The translations under genes were made by a program, and so were the position numbers. A stretch of 32,370 nucleotides of DNA from Streptomyces yangpuensis. GTDB lineage: Bacteria; Actinomycetota; Actinomycetes; Streptomycetales; Streptomycetaceae. This document shows, in pieces, positions 14,274 through 22,805 of this stretch; the first letter of the stretch is position 1; the number at the start of each line of letters is the position of its first letter. The notes under the pieces are model-generated. The model searched no databases, was not told where the DNA came from, and was given only the letters and a program-made list of their open reading frames with translations. The DNA lies in the NCBI RefSeq assembly GCF_001005295.1, contig NZ_LBMK01000002.1, positions 822,683 to 855,052 on the forward strand, given 5' to 3'.

Positions 14274-15704
14274 TCAGGCGCGGTCGACGCCGCCCAGGTG
14301 GTGTACCCGGACCATGTTGGTGGTGCCCGGGACGCCGGGGGGCGAGCCGGCGGTGATGATCATGGTGTCGCCCTCGTTGTAGCGGCCCAGCTTCAGCAGC
14401 TCGCCGTCCACCAGGTCGACCATCGCGTCGGTGGTGTCCACGTGCGGGACGATGTACGACTCGACGCCCCAGCTCAGCGTGAGCTGGTTGCGGGTGTTGA
14501 CGTCCGTGGTGAAGGCCAGGATCTGCTGCGTGGCACGATAGCGCGACAGGCGGCGGGCGGTGTCCCCGGACTGGGTGAAGGCGATGAGCGCCTGGCCGTC
14601 GAGGAAGTCGGCGATCTCGCACGCCGCACGGGCCACGGAGCCGCCCTGGGTGCGCGGCTTCTTGCCCGGGACCAGCGGCTGGAGGCCCTTGGAGAGGAGC
14701 TCCTCCTCGGCCGCCGCGACGATCTTCGACATCGTCTTGACGGTCTCGATCGGGTAGGCGCCGACCGAGGACTCGGCCGACAGCATGACCGCGTCCGCGC
14801 CGTCGAGGATCGCGTTGGCGACGTCGGACGCCTCCGCGCGCGTCGGGCGGGAGTTGGTGATCATCGACTCCATCATCTGGGTCGCGACGATCACCGGCTT
14901 GGCGTTGCGGCGGCACATCTCGATGAGCCGCTTCTGGACCATCGGGACCTTCTCGAGCGGGTACTCGACGGCCAGGTCGCCACGGGCCACCATGACCGCG
15001 TCGAAGGCGGCGACCACGGCCTCCATGTTCTCGACGGCCTGCGGCTTCTCCACCTTGGCGATGACGGGGACCCGGCGGCCCTCCTCGTCCATGACCCGGT
15101 GGACGTCCTTGACGTCGTTGGCGTCACGGACGAAGGACAGGGCGACCATGTCGCAGCCCATCCGCAGGGCGAAGCGGAGGTCGTCGACGTCCTTCTCCGA
15201 CAGGGCCGGGACGTTCACCGCGGCACCCGGCAGGTTGATGCCCTTGTGGTCCGAGATGACACCGCCCTCGATGACGATGGTCCGCACCCGCGGGCCGTCG
15301 ACCTCCGTCACCCGGAGCTCGACGTTGCCGTCGTTGATCAGGACCTGGTCGCCCTTGGCGACGTCACCCGGGAGGCCCTTGTAGGTGGTGCCGCAGATGG
15401 ACTTGTCACCCGGGACGTCCTCGGTGGTGATGGTGAACTCGTCACCGCGCACCAGCTCGACCGGGCCCTCGGCGAAGGTCTCCAGCCGGATCTTGGGGCC
15501 CTGGAGGTCGGCGAGGACGCCGACGGCGCGCCCGGTGTCCTCGGAGACCTGCCGGACGCGGTCGTACCGCTCCTGGTGTTCTGCCTGGGACCCGTGGCTG
15601 AAGTTGAATCGGGCCACGTTCATACCTGCCTCGATGAGCGCTTTCAGCTGCTCATACGAGTCGACGGCGGGGCCCAGCGTGCAGACGATTTTGGAACGGC
15701 GCAT
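14274..15704 (-). CDS. pyk: Pyruvate kinase
   Basis: A 476-residue pyruvate kinase, converting phosphoenolpyruvate and ADP to pyruvate and ATP as the last glycolytic step. Domain A opens with SKIVCTLGPA and NVARFNFSHG; the substrate/metal site signature VIAKVEKPQAVEN and VMVARGDLAVE and the loop VIVATQMMESMI are intact; the C-terminal regulatory domain contains ALIAFTQSGDTAR. Length is normal. The ATG at 15704 follows a -10 box by six bases (leaderless). It lies 61 bp after ackA in the same direction, so it may be read both from its own promoter and from pta-ackA. It is convergent with the DUF6230 operon, with a shared terminator hairpin. Streptomycetes usually have two pyk genes; this corresponds to the copy beside ackA-pta. 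Confidence 0.96.
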   Translation of the reverse strand: MRRSKIVCTLGPAVDSYEQLKALIEAGMNVARFNFSHGSQAEHQERYDRVRQVSEDTGRAVGVLADLQGPKIRLETFAEGPVELVRGDEFTITTEDVPGDKSICGTTYKGLPGDVAKGDQVLINDGNVELRVTEVDGPRVRTIVIEGGVISDHKGINLPGAAVNVPALSEKDVDDLRFALRMGCDMVALSFVRDANDVKDVHRVMDEEGRRVPVIAKVEKPQAVENMEAVVAAFDAVMVARGDLAVEYPLEKVPMVQKRLIEMCRRNAKPVIVATQMMESMITNSRPTRAEASDVANAILDGADAVMLSAESSVGAYPIETVKTMSKIVAAAEEELLSKGLQPLVPGKKPRTQGGSVARAACEIADFLDGQALIAFTQSGDTARRLSRYRATQQILAFTTDVNTRNQLTLSWGVESYIVPHVDTTDAMVDLVDGELLKLGRYNEGDTMIITAGSPPGVPGTTNMVRVHHLGGVDRA

Positions 15705-15710
15705 GACTGG

Positions 15711-15716
15711 ATCCTA
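15711..15716 (-). promoter_or_regulatory. -10 box TAGGAT of a leaderless pyk promoter
   Basis: On the minus strand TAGGAT (15716 to 15711) precedes the pyk ATG by six bases. At the -35 position lies a perfect 10-bp palindrome GGAATATTCC (15734-15743), which might be a regulator site. The window between ackA and pyk contains nothing else. Confidence 0.5.
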
Positions 15717-15765
15717 TCGGTTTGTTTCGCAGCGGAATATTCCGGCTGGTGGAAAGTCCAAGTGA

Positions 15766-16980
15766 CTATCGAGTAACCAGCGCATACGTCTGGGTGGCGA
15801 TCTCCAGTTCCTCGTCCGTCGGGACGACCGCCACGGCCACACGGGCATGATCCGCCGAAATCAGGCGCGGCTGCGGGGAACGCGCCGCGTTGGCTTCGAG
15901 ATCCAGCGCCAGGCCCAGTTCGGCCAGGCCGTCCAGCGCGGCCTCCCGGACCTGGTGGGCGTTCTCGCCGACCCCGGCCGTGAACGCCACCGCGTCCACC
16001 CGCCCGAGCACCGCCGCGTAGGCCCCGATGTACTTCTTCAGCCGGTGGACGTACGCCTCGAAGGCCAGACGCGCCGACTCGTCGCCCTCGCCCGCCCGCC
16101 GCAGCACCTCGCGCATGTCGTTGTCCCCGCACATGCCCAGCAGACCGCTCTTCTTGTTCAGGAGCGAATCGATCTCGTCCACCGAGAGGCCGCCCACCCG
16201 CGCCAGGTGGAAGACGACCGCCGGGTCCAGATCGCCCGAGCGGGTGCCCATGACCAGACCCTCCAGCGGGGTCATGCCCATCGACGTCTCCACGCAGACC
16301 CCGCCCCGCACGGCCGAGGCGGACGCGCCGTTGCCCAGGTGCAGCACGATCACGTTCACGTCCTCCACCGGCCTGCCGAGCAGCGCGGCCGTCGCCCGCG
16401 ACACGTAGGCGTGGGAGGTGCCGTGGAAGCCGTACCGCCGGATGGAGTAGGCCTCGGCGGTCCCGGCGTCGATCGCGTACCGCGCCACGTGCTCCGGCAT
16501 CGTCGAGTGGAAGGCGGTGTCGAAGACGGCGACCTGGGGGATGTCCGCGCGCAGCGAGCGCGCCACCTCGATGCCCGTGACGTTCGCCGGGTTGTGCAGC
16601 GGCGCCAGGGGGATCAGATTCCGGATCTCCGCCAGCACCTCGTCGTCGATCACCGTCGGCCGGGTGAACCTCGTCCCGCCGTGCACCACCCGGTGCCCCA
16701 CCGCGGCCAGCTCGGGGGAGTCCAGGCCCGTCCCGTCGGCGGCGAGCTCGGCCGCCACGGCCTTCAGCGCGGCCTCGTGGTCCGCGATCGGGCCGACCTG
16801 CTCGCGCTTGCCGCGGGCCGCGGCGGGCCCGGTGAGCGGCTCGTGCACCAGCCGGGAGGTCTCCTCGCCGATGCGCTCGACCAGGCCGGTGGCCAGCCGC
16901 GAGCGGTCGGCCATGTCGAGGAGCTGGTACTTGACGGACGAGGAGCCGGAGTTGAGGACGAGTACGCGCGATGCGGTCAC
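15766..16980 (-). CDS. ackA: Acetate kinase
   Basis: A 404-residue acetate kinase, transferring the phosphate of acetyl phosphate to ADP, giving acetate and ATP, and working in reverse for acetate uptake. ASKHA-fold landmarks: phosphate-1 loop VLNSGSSSVKYQL (residues ~8-20), GHRVVHGG, the substrate segment FDTAFHSTMP, GFHGTSHAYV, the nucleotide loop LHLGNGASASAV, GTRSGDLDP, and near the end FTAGVGENA. The GTG at 16980 has GGAAAG about 11 bases upstream and starts at the family's usual point (MTASRVLVLNSG). It follows pta by 78 bp in the same direction, forming a pta-ackA operon. The gap contains a five-fold heptamer repeat. Confidence 0.96.
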   Translation of the reverse strand: MTASRVLVLNSGSSSVKYQLLDMADRSRLATGLVERIGEETSRLVHEPLTGPAAARGKREQVGPIADHEAALKAVAAELAADGTGLDSPELAAVGHRVVHGGTRFTRPTVIDDEVLAEIRNLIPLAPLHNPANVTGIEVARSLRADIPQVAVFDTAFHSTMPEHVARYAIDAGTAEAYSIRRYGFHGTSHAYVSRATAALLGRPVEDVNVIVLHLGNGASASAVRGGVCVETSMGMTPLEGLVMGTRSGDLDPAVVFHLARVGGLSVDEIDSLLNKKSGLLGMCGDNDMREVLRRAGEGDESARLAFEAYVHRLKKYIGAYAAVLGRVDAVAFTAGVGENAHQVREAALDGLAELGLALDLEANAARSPQPRLISADHARVAVAVVPTDEELEIATQTYALVTR

Positions 16981-17002
16981 GGTGCGGGTCTTTCCTTGTC
17001 GC

Positions 17003-17037
17003 GGGCGGAGGGCGGAGGGCGGAGGGCGGAGGGCGGG
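17003..17037. repeat. Tandem heptamer repeat (GGGCGGA)x4 plus GGGCGGG between pta and ackA
   Basis: Five head-to-tail 7-bp units on the plus strand, four identical and one with a final G. They fill most of the pta-ackA gap. The G runs lie on the template strand of the operon (the mRNA carries TCCGCCC units), so they could form a quadruplex in the DNA but not in the mRNA. Copy number is likely to vary between strains by slippage. Confidence 0.8.
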
Positions 17038-17058
17038 AAGCAGGGAGGACGGAGGTGG

Positions 17059-19149
17059 TCAGGCGCCGGTGGCGGGGCCCGGAGCGCCCTGCGCCTGGAT
17101 CGCCGTGATGGCCACCGTGGTGACGATGTCCTGGACGAGCGCGCCGCGCGAGAGGTCGTTGACCGGCTTGCGCAGACCCTGGAGCACCGGACCGACCGCG
17201 ACCGCGCCCGCCGAACGCTGCACGGCCTTGTACGTGTTGTTGCCGGTGTTGAGGTCGGGGAAGATCAGCACCGTCGCGCGGCCGGCCACCTCGGACCCGG
17301 GCAGCTTGGTCGCGGCGACCGAGGGCTCCACGGCCGCGTCGTACTGGATCGGGCCCTCGACGGCCAGGTCGGGGCGCTGCTCACGGACGGTCTCGGTGGC
17401 CTTGCGCACCTTGTCGACGTCGGCGCCGCTGCCCGAGGTGCCCGTGGAGTACGAGAGCATCGCGATCCGCGGTTCCACCCCGAAGGCGGCCGCGGTCGCC
17501 GCCGACTGGACGGCGATGTCCGCGAGTTGCTCGGCGTCCGGGTCCGGGTTGACCGCGCAGTCGCCGTACACGAGGACCCGGTCGGCCAGGCACATGAAGA
17601 AGACGGACGAGACGATCGAGGCGTCGGGCTTCGTCTTGATGATCTCGAAGGCCGGGCGGATGGTGGCCGCGGTGGAGTGCACCGAGCCGGAGACCATGCC
17701 GTCGGCCAGGCCTCGCTGGACCATCAGGGTGCCGAAGTAATTGACGTCGGTGACCACGTCGTGGGCCAGCTCGACGGTCATGCCCTTGTGCGCGCGGACC
17801 TCCGCGTAGTACTCGGAGAAGCCGTCCCGCAGCGGTGAGGTCGCCGGGTCGATGATCTGCGCGCCCGAGATGTCGATGCCGAGGTCGCCGGCCTTCTTCA
17901 GGATCGTCTGCTCGTCGCCCAGCAGGGTCAGATCGCAGATGCCCCGGCGCAGCACCACGTCCGCGGCGCGCAGCACGCGCTCCTCGGCGCCCTCGGGCAG
18001 TACGACGCGGCGGCGGTCGGAGCGGGCCCGCTCCAGCAGCTCGTGCTCGAACATCATCGGGGTGACGCGCTCCGAGCGGGCCACCGACAGCAGCCCGCGC
18101 AGTTCGGCGGTGTCCACGTGCCGCTCGAAGAGGCCGAGCGCGGTCTCCAGCTTGCGCGGGGTCGCGGAGTTCAACCGGCTCTGCAGCGAGAAGAGTTCGG
18201 CGGCGGTCGGGAAGCTGTTGCCGGCCACCGACACCACGGGCGTGCCCGGCGCCAGCTTCGAGGCCAGCGTCAGGATGTCCTGGCCCGGCCGCTCGTTCAG
18301 GGTGAGCAGCACACCGGCGATCGGCGGGGTGCCCGAGGTGTGCGCGGCCAGTGCGCCGATGACGAGGTCGGAACGGTCGCCGGGGGTCACGACCAGGCAG
18401 CCCGGGGTCAGGGCGTTCAGGAAGTTCGGCAGCATGGCGCCGCCGAAGACGAAGTCCAGGGCGTCGCGGGCCAGGCCCGCCTCGTCGCCGAGGAGCACCT
18501 CGCCGCCGAGCGCCCGGGTGATCTGGGCGACGGTCGGAGCGGACAGCGACTTGTCGTCGGGCAGTACGTAGCAGGGCACGGGGAGGCGGGCGGCGAGCCG
18601 CTCGGCTATGAGGTCGCGGTCCTCCGCGGCCACCCGGTTGACGACCATCGCGACCACGTGGCAGCCCAGGCTCTCGTACGCGCGGTAGGCGTTGCGGGCC
18701 TCGGCGCGGACGGACTCGGCGGGGTGCTTGGTGCCGCCCACGACGGGCACGACGACCGCGCCCAGCTCGTTGGCCAGGCGGGCGTTGAGCGCCAGCTCGT
18801 CGGGGAGGTTGGTCTCCGCATAGTCGGTGCCGAGGACGAGTACGACCTCGTAGTCGCGGGCCAGCCGGTGGTAGCGGTCGACCAGCTGTGAGACCAGCTC
18901 GTCGGTGCCCTGCTCGGCCAGGATCGCCGAAGCCTCCCGGTACTCCATCCCGTAGGCCGTCGAGGCGTCCTGGTCGATCCGGTAGCGGGCCTTGAGCAGA
19001 TCGAAGAGGCGGTCGGGTGCGTCGTGGAGCAACGGGCGGTAGACGCCGACCCGTCCCGTCTGCCGGGTCAGGAGCTCCATGATCCCGAGTTCGACGACCT
19101 GCCGGCCGTCCCCCCGCTCGATGCCGGTCACGTACACGCTGCGCGTCAC
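17059..19149 (-). CDS. pta: Phosphate acetyltransferase
   Basis: A 696-residue, long-form phosphotransacetylase converting acetyl-CoA and phosphate to acetyl phosphate and CoA. Three parts: an N-terminal BioD-like P-loop-fold domain (~1-210; RSVYVTGIERGDGRQVVELG), a DRTGG domain (~215-335; CLVVTPGDRSDLVIGALA), and the C-terminal catalytic PTA_PTB domain (~370-690) with VVLPEGAEERVLRAADVV, GMVSGSVHSTAATIRPA and VLIFPDLNTGNNTYKAVQR. The GTG at 19149 is chosen because the family-like sequence begins there and GGAGAG lies six bases upstream; the frame is open to 19392 but that would cross the divergent pfkA promoter region. It is first gene of pta-ackA and divergent from pfkA across 278 bp. Acetyl phosphate made here can also act as a phosphodonor signal. 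Confidence 0.95.
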   Translation of the reverse strand: MTRSVYVTGIERGDGRQVVELGIMELLTRQTGRVGVYRPLLHDAPDRLFDLLKARYRIDQDASTAYGMEYREASAILAEQGTDELVSQLVDRYHRLARDYEVVLVLGTDYAETNLPDELALNARLANELGAVVVPVVGGTKHPAESVRAEARNAYRAYESLGCHVVAMVVNRVAAEDRDLIAERLAARLPVPCYVLPDDKSLSAPTVAQITRALGGEVLLGDEAGLARDALDFVFGGAMLPNFLNALTPGCLVVTPGDRSDLVIGALAAHTSGTPPIAGVLLTLNERPGQDILTLASKLAPGTPVVSVAGNSFPTAAELFSLQSRLNSATPRKLETALGLFERHVDTAELRGLLSVARSERVTPMMFEHELLERARSDRRRVVLPEGAEERVLRAADVVLRRGICDLTLLGDEQTILKKAGDLGIDISGAQIIDPATSPLRDGFSEYYAEVRAHKGMTVELAHDVVTDVNYFGTLMVQRGLADGMVSGSVHSTAATIRPAFEIIKTKPDASIVSSVFFMCLADRVLVYGDCAVNPDPDAEQLADIAVQSAATAAAFGVEPRIAMLSYSTGTSGSGADVDKVRKATETVREQRPDLAVEGPIQYDAAVEPSVAATKLPGSEVAGRATVLIFPDLNTGNNTYKAVQRSAGAVAVGPVLQGLRKPVNDLSRGALVQDIVTTVAITAIQAQGAPGPATGA

Positions 19150-19205
19150 GCGTGCTCTCCGTCTCGTCGTGTGGTCGGTCGACCCGGTTGGGATGACTTG
19201 CCCTC

Positions 19206-19234
19206 TTGACAATACCTCCGCCAATGGATAGGGC
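19206..19234 (+). promoter_or_regulatory. Candidate pfkA promoter
   Basis: A consensus -35 box TTGACA (19206-19211) lies 17 bases before TAGGGC (19229-19234). Transcription would begin near 19241, leaving a leader of about 185 bases before pfkA. On the other strand the same place reads TATTGT (19214-19209), a possible -10 for pta, so the two divergent promoters may overlap. The leader from 19241 to 19427 shows no gene and no riboswitch I recognise. Confidence 0.45.
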
Positions 19235-19427
19235 GCCCGCCGGAACAAAGGCCTGGTCCGGGGGGTCCTGAGGGCCTCCGGGACGGGTGATGCGCAGCGC
19301 GCCCCACTCCGGGACCATGGAACAATCGGACAGGCGGCACCAAATACGCCCTTCGTAGGTGCGGCCGGCGGGCCGCAGGTGTCCTCGGGCACGGCCAGGT
19401 ACGACCAGGAGCAGGAGACACAGCACG

Positions 19428-20453
19428 ATGCGTATCGGAGTTCTCACCGCGGGCGGCGACTGTCCGGGCCTCAACGCTGTCATCCGCTCGGTCGTACACC
19501 GGGCCGTGGTCGGCCACGGGGACGAGGTCATCGGTTTCGAGGACGGCTTCAAGGGTCTCCTCGACGGTCACTTCCGCCCCCTCGACATCAACGCCGTCAG
19601 CGGCATCCTGGCCCGCGGCGGCACGATCCTCGGCTCGGCCCGCATGGAACGGGCCCGCCTCCACGAGGCTGCCGAGAACGCGCAGGAGCTGGCCACCCGC
19701 TACGGCATCGACGCCCTCATCCCGATCGGCGGCGAAGGCACCCTGACCGCCTCGCGCATGCTGTCCGACGCCGGGATGCCGGTCGTCGGCGTACCGAAGA
19801 CCATCGACAACGACATCTCCTCCACCGACCGTACCTTCGGCTTCGACACCGCCGTCATGGTCGCCACCGAGGCCATCGACCGCCTCAAGACCACCGCCGA
19901 GTCGCACCAGCGCGTGATGGTCGTCGAGGTGATGGGCCGCCACGCGGGCTGGATCGCCCTGGAGTCCGGCATGGCCGGCGGAGCCCACGGGATCTGCCTT
20001 CCGGAGCGCCACTTCGAGGTGGACGCCCTGGTCAAGATGGTCGAGGAACGCTTCTCCCGCGGCAAGAAGTTCGCCGTCATCTGCGTCGCCGAGGGCGCGC
20101 ACCCGGCCGAGGGCTCCATGCCCTACGAGAAGGGCGCGATCGACGCCTACGGCCACGAGCGCTTCGCCGGCATCGGCAACCGCCTCGCCATCGAACTGGA
20201 GCACCGCCTGGGCAAGGAGGCCCGGCCGGTCATCCTCGGCCACGTCCAGCGCGGCGGCACCCCCACCGCCTACGACCGCGTCCTCGCGACCCGCTTCGGC
20301 TGGCACGCGGTGGAGGCCGTCCACCGGGGCGACTTCGGCAACATGACCGCCCTACGCGGCACCGACATCGTGATGGCCCCGCTCGCCCACGCGGTCACCG
20401 AGCTGAAGACCGTCCCCGACAACCGCATGTACGAGGCCGAGTCGGTCTTCTGA
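19428..20453 (+). CDS. pfkA: 6-phosphofructokinase, mixed-type (group III) ATP-dependent
   Basis: A 341-residue phosphofructokinase, phosphorylating fructose-6-phosphate to fructose-1,6-bisphosphate. Motifs: AGGDCPGLN at residues 8-16, GGEGT at 101-105, PKTIDNDI at 123-130, and the fructose-6-phosphate segment MGRHAGWIA. With E. coli numbering holding exactly, residue 104 is Gly (as in ATP-dependent enzymes) and residue 124 is Lys (as in pyrophosphate-dependent enzymes). This G104/K124 combination is the mixed type described for actinomycete ATP-PFKs. The ATG at 19428 is preceded by GCAGGAGA about 10 bases away; the longer reading from 19359 lacks family sequence. It is divergent from pta. 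A GC stem at 20579-20597 may be its terminator. Confidence 0.95.
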   Translation: MRIGVLTAGGDCPGLNAVIRSVVHRAVVGHGDEVIGFEDGFKGLLDGHFRPLDINAVSGILARGGTILGSARMERARLHEAAENAQELATRYGIDALIPIGGEGTLTASRMLSDAGMPVVGVPKTIDNDISSTDRTFGFDTAVMVATEAIDRLKTTAESHQRVMVVEVMGRHAGWIALESGMAGGAHGICLPERHFEVDALVKMVEERFSRGKKFAVICVAEGAHPAEGSMPYEKGAIDAYGHERFAGIGNRLAIELEHRLGKEARPVILGHVQRGGTPTAYDRVLATRFGWHAVEAVHRGDFGNMTALRGTDIVMAPLAHAVTELKTVPDNRMYEAESVF

Positions 20454-20578
20454 CCGGCCGGCCCGGCCCCGCGCGACAGCCGTCGCACCAGGCCCTCCGC
20501 CCCTGCCCGGCCGGGTCCTTCGGCCCCCCTTTCCGCCGGTCGGTCCGGAGGCCGGGGCTCCGCTCCTACGCGCCCTCC

Positions 20579-20597
20579 GGCCACGTCGGGCGTGGCC
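20579..20597 (+). terminator. Possible pfkA terminator stem
   Basis: A 7-bp perfect stem GGCCACG / CGTGGCC around the loop TCGGG, 125 bases after the pfkA stop, without a T run. A TATGAT at 20607-20612 just downstream could be the -10 box for the next gene, although no good -35 is visible. The remainder of 20454-20719 holds no gene. Confidence 0.35.
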
Positions 20598-20719
20598 CCC
20601 GCTGGTTATGATTCCCTTGGGGGGATTGGGTCGGCCGAGTCGTATTCGGGCGGATCGGGGCAGCATGTTCGCGTCCCCTCATCCGCTCTCACGCACTCGA
20701 TGAAAGGTGCCTCACTCCC

Positions 20720-22738
20720 GTGGCGACCAGCTCTGCCGTCCTGACACGCGAACCGGTCGTACACAGACCGGAACCCGGGATCACCGGCCCCTCCGCACGG
20801 CGCAGCCCCACCGTTCTCGCCGCGGCCCTCGCCGCCTCCTGGGCGGTGCCGCTGCTGCTCCACACGGTCGCCCTCGACGTGCTGCTCCTCCCCGTCCTGG
20901 TCCTGACGATCGCCGCGCTGATCCGGGTGGGCGGCGGACTGCTCGACCGCCTGGTGGTCGCGGCCTTCCTGCTCTGCGGCGCCGTGATGGGCCTCGGCCT
21001 GCTGTTCTCCGTCTGGCCGTGGGGCCTGGCCCCCGTGCCCGGGGCCGGTCTGATGCTGACGATCGCCTCCGTCTCCGGCTGGCTCGCCCGTCGCAGACCC
21101 CGCATCCCGCTGCGGCTGCGCGGCTCGGACGCGCTGATCGCCGGCACGGTCGCCGTGGTCTGGCACTACGTCCACCACCCGGTGGCCGGCAGGCCGGCCG
21201 CCGAACGGCTGGCCTACTTCGTCACATCCGAGGACCGGATGGGCCACTTCTCGTACTTCACCGGGATCCGGGAGGTCGGCGGCTACGCCTTCCTGCACCA
21301 GGACGCCGCCCGGGCGTACATGATGACGCCGTCCGAGGCGGTCTACCCGCAGGGCTCCCACTTCCTGCTGGCCTGGATCGACGCCCTGGTGACGTCCTCG
21401 GTCCAGGCGGGCTCCGCCCTCGCCATGACGAATCGTTACTTCATCTATGTCCTGGCCTGCTACGCACTCTTCTGCGGAGCGCTGGTCTGGGCCGCCCGCT
21501 GGATCGGCGGTCCGCGCCTGCGCGGCTGGCGCGCGGCCGCGGTCTGCGCCACCGTCGCCGCGGTGATGATGTCCGGATCGATGGCCCAGCTGATCGAGCG
21601 GGGCTTCGACTCCGAGACCATCGGCCTGCTGTTCCTGGCGGTCGCCCTGGCCCTGCTGGTGCGGCCCGCGGTGGGCCGGACCGAGTTCGTCCTCACCGCG
21701 GCGGCCGGGCTGATCGCCGTCACCTTCGTCTACAACCTCTACGGCGCGCTCGTCGGCATCGCCCTGGCCGCCGTGCTGCTGATCCACCGGCGCCGGTTCA
21801 CCGGCCGCTGGATCCCGGTCCTGGCGGCCCTCGCCGGGGTCACCCTCGTGGCGGGGCTGCCCAGCGTCTTCTCCGTCCTCACGAAACTGGACGTCGCCAA
21901 GACCTCGAACCTGGCCGGCCCGATGGTCATCCCCGACCGCCCGGTGTTCATCGGGCTCGGACTGCTGGCCCTGGTCGCCGCCACCCTCCCGGTGAACCGC
22001 CGGACGGGCACCGGGCAGATGGTGCTGGCCCTCGTCCTCGGCGCGGCCGCGATGATCGGCGCCTTCGGCGCCTGGCAGAAGCACACCATCGGCTACTACT
22101 CGTACTACTTCGAGAAGCTGACCGCCGCCGGGCTGGTGATCGCCCTGCTCTCGCTCGGCCTCATCGGGCTGATGCTGCCGCCCGCCGGCGGGACGGCGGG
22201 CCCCGCACTGCGCCGCCGTGCGGACCTGGTGCTGCGCTCCGGCCTTGCCGCGGCGGCGGCACTGGCCCTGTTCGGCGGCGTCCAGTGGGGCGTGCCCTCC
22301 GGCTGGGGTCACCCTTCCGCCTGGTACGACAGCCCCATGCTCAAGTGGACCCGGGGCGAGGCCAGGAACAAGGACATCGCCGCACCCGCCCGCACCCTCA
22401 CCGGGCGCGACCTGCAGGGTGCCGCCTCGCCGGTGATCGCCCTCTACAGCAACGACTCCTTCGTCAACCTGCAGTCGACGTTCCTCGCCCAGATCCTCAC
22501 CAAGCAGGGGGGCACCATGGTCGGGCTGTACGAGGTCTTCCACGTCAAGGTCGGCGGGCCCGCCGCGGTCGAGGAGAAGGAGTACCAGGTCTCGCTGGGC
22601 CGTCTGAAGACCGCGATCGCCTCCTGCCCGTCCCGGCCGACCGTCCTGGTGGGCGATCTCAGGACCGCCGACCGGATCCGGCAGGACCTGGCGGCCGCCG
22701 GCACCGAGGCCTCCGTGGTCCACGCCCCGCTGCGCTGA
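20720..22738 (+). CDS. Large polytopic membrane protein with C-terminal soluble domain
   Basis: A 672-residue integral membrane protein. After ~28 hydrophilic residues there are roughly 12-14 hydrophobic segments up to residue ~540, with a longer non-membrane loop at ~150-220 carrying FVTSEDRMGHFSYFTGIREVGGYAF. The final ~130 residues are soluble (VIALYSNDSFVNLQSTFLAQILTKQGG). The layout, with many helices, one sizeable acidic loop early on and a C-terminal extracytoplasmic domain, resembles GT-C-type glycosyltransferases and related wall-polymer enzymes. However, I see no diagnostic motif, so the function is not assigned. The GTG at 20720 is the only well-placed start; the ribosome site is poor (GAAAGG 12 bases away). 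No partner gene is adjacent; the next gene is convergent. Confidence 0.75.
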   Translation: MATSSAVLTREPVVHRPEPGITGPSARRSPTVLAAALAASWAVPLLLHTVALDVLLLPVLVLTIAALIRVGGGLLDRLVVAAFLLCGAVMGLGLLFSVWPWGLAPVPGAGLMLTIASVSGWLARRRPRIPLRLRGSDALIAGTVAVVWHYVHHPVAGRPAAERLAYFVTSEDRMGHFSYFTGIREVGGYAFLHQDAARAYMMTPSEAVYPQGSHFLLAWIDALVTSSVQAGSALAMTNRYFIYVLACYALFCGALVWAARWIGGPRLRGWRAAAVCATVAAVMMSGSMAQLIERGFDSETIGLLFLAVALALLVRPAVGRTEFVLTAAAGLIAVTFVYNLYGALVGIALAAVLLIHRRRFTGRWIPVLAALAGVTLVAGLPSVFSVLTKLDVAKTSNLAGPMVIPDRPVFIGLGLLALVAATLPVNRRTGTGQMVLALVLGAAAMIGAFGAWQKHTIGYYSYYFEKLTAAGLVIALLSLGLIGLMLPPAGGTAGPALRRRADLVLRSGLAAAAALALFGGVQWGVPSGWGHPSAWYDSPMLKWTRGEARNKDIAAPARTLTGRDLQGAASPVIALYSNDSFVNLQSTFLAQILTKQGGTMVGLYEVFHVKVGGPAAVEEKEYQVSLGRLKTAIASCPSRPTVLVGDLRTADRIRQDLAAAGTEASVVHAPLR

Positions 22739-22805
22739 CCGGCGATTCGGGCGGTGCGGACGGGAAGCTGGTGCCGTGACCCGGCAAACCTTTCCGGTCA
22801 CAGCA

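Noticed and set aside
19150..19392. 81-residue N-terminal extension of pta
   Set aside because: It would run through the divergent promoter region and has no family similarity; the GTG at 19149 has a ribosome site and begins the known sequence.
19241..19427. Riboswitch in the long pfkA leader
   Set aside because: No recognisable conserved core or strong multi-stem structure could be seen by eye.
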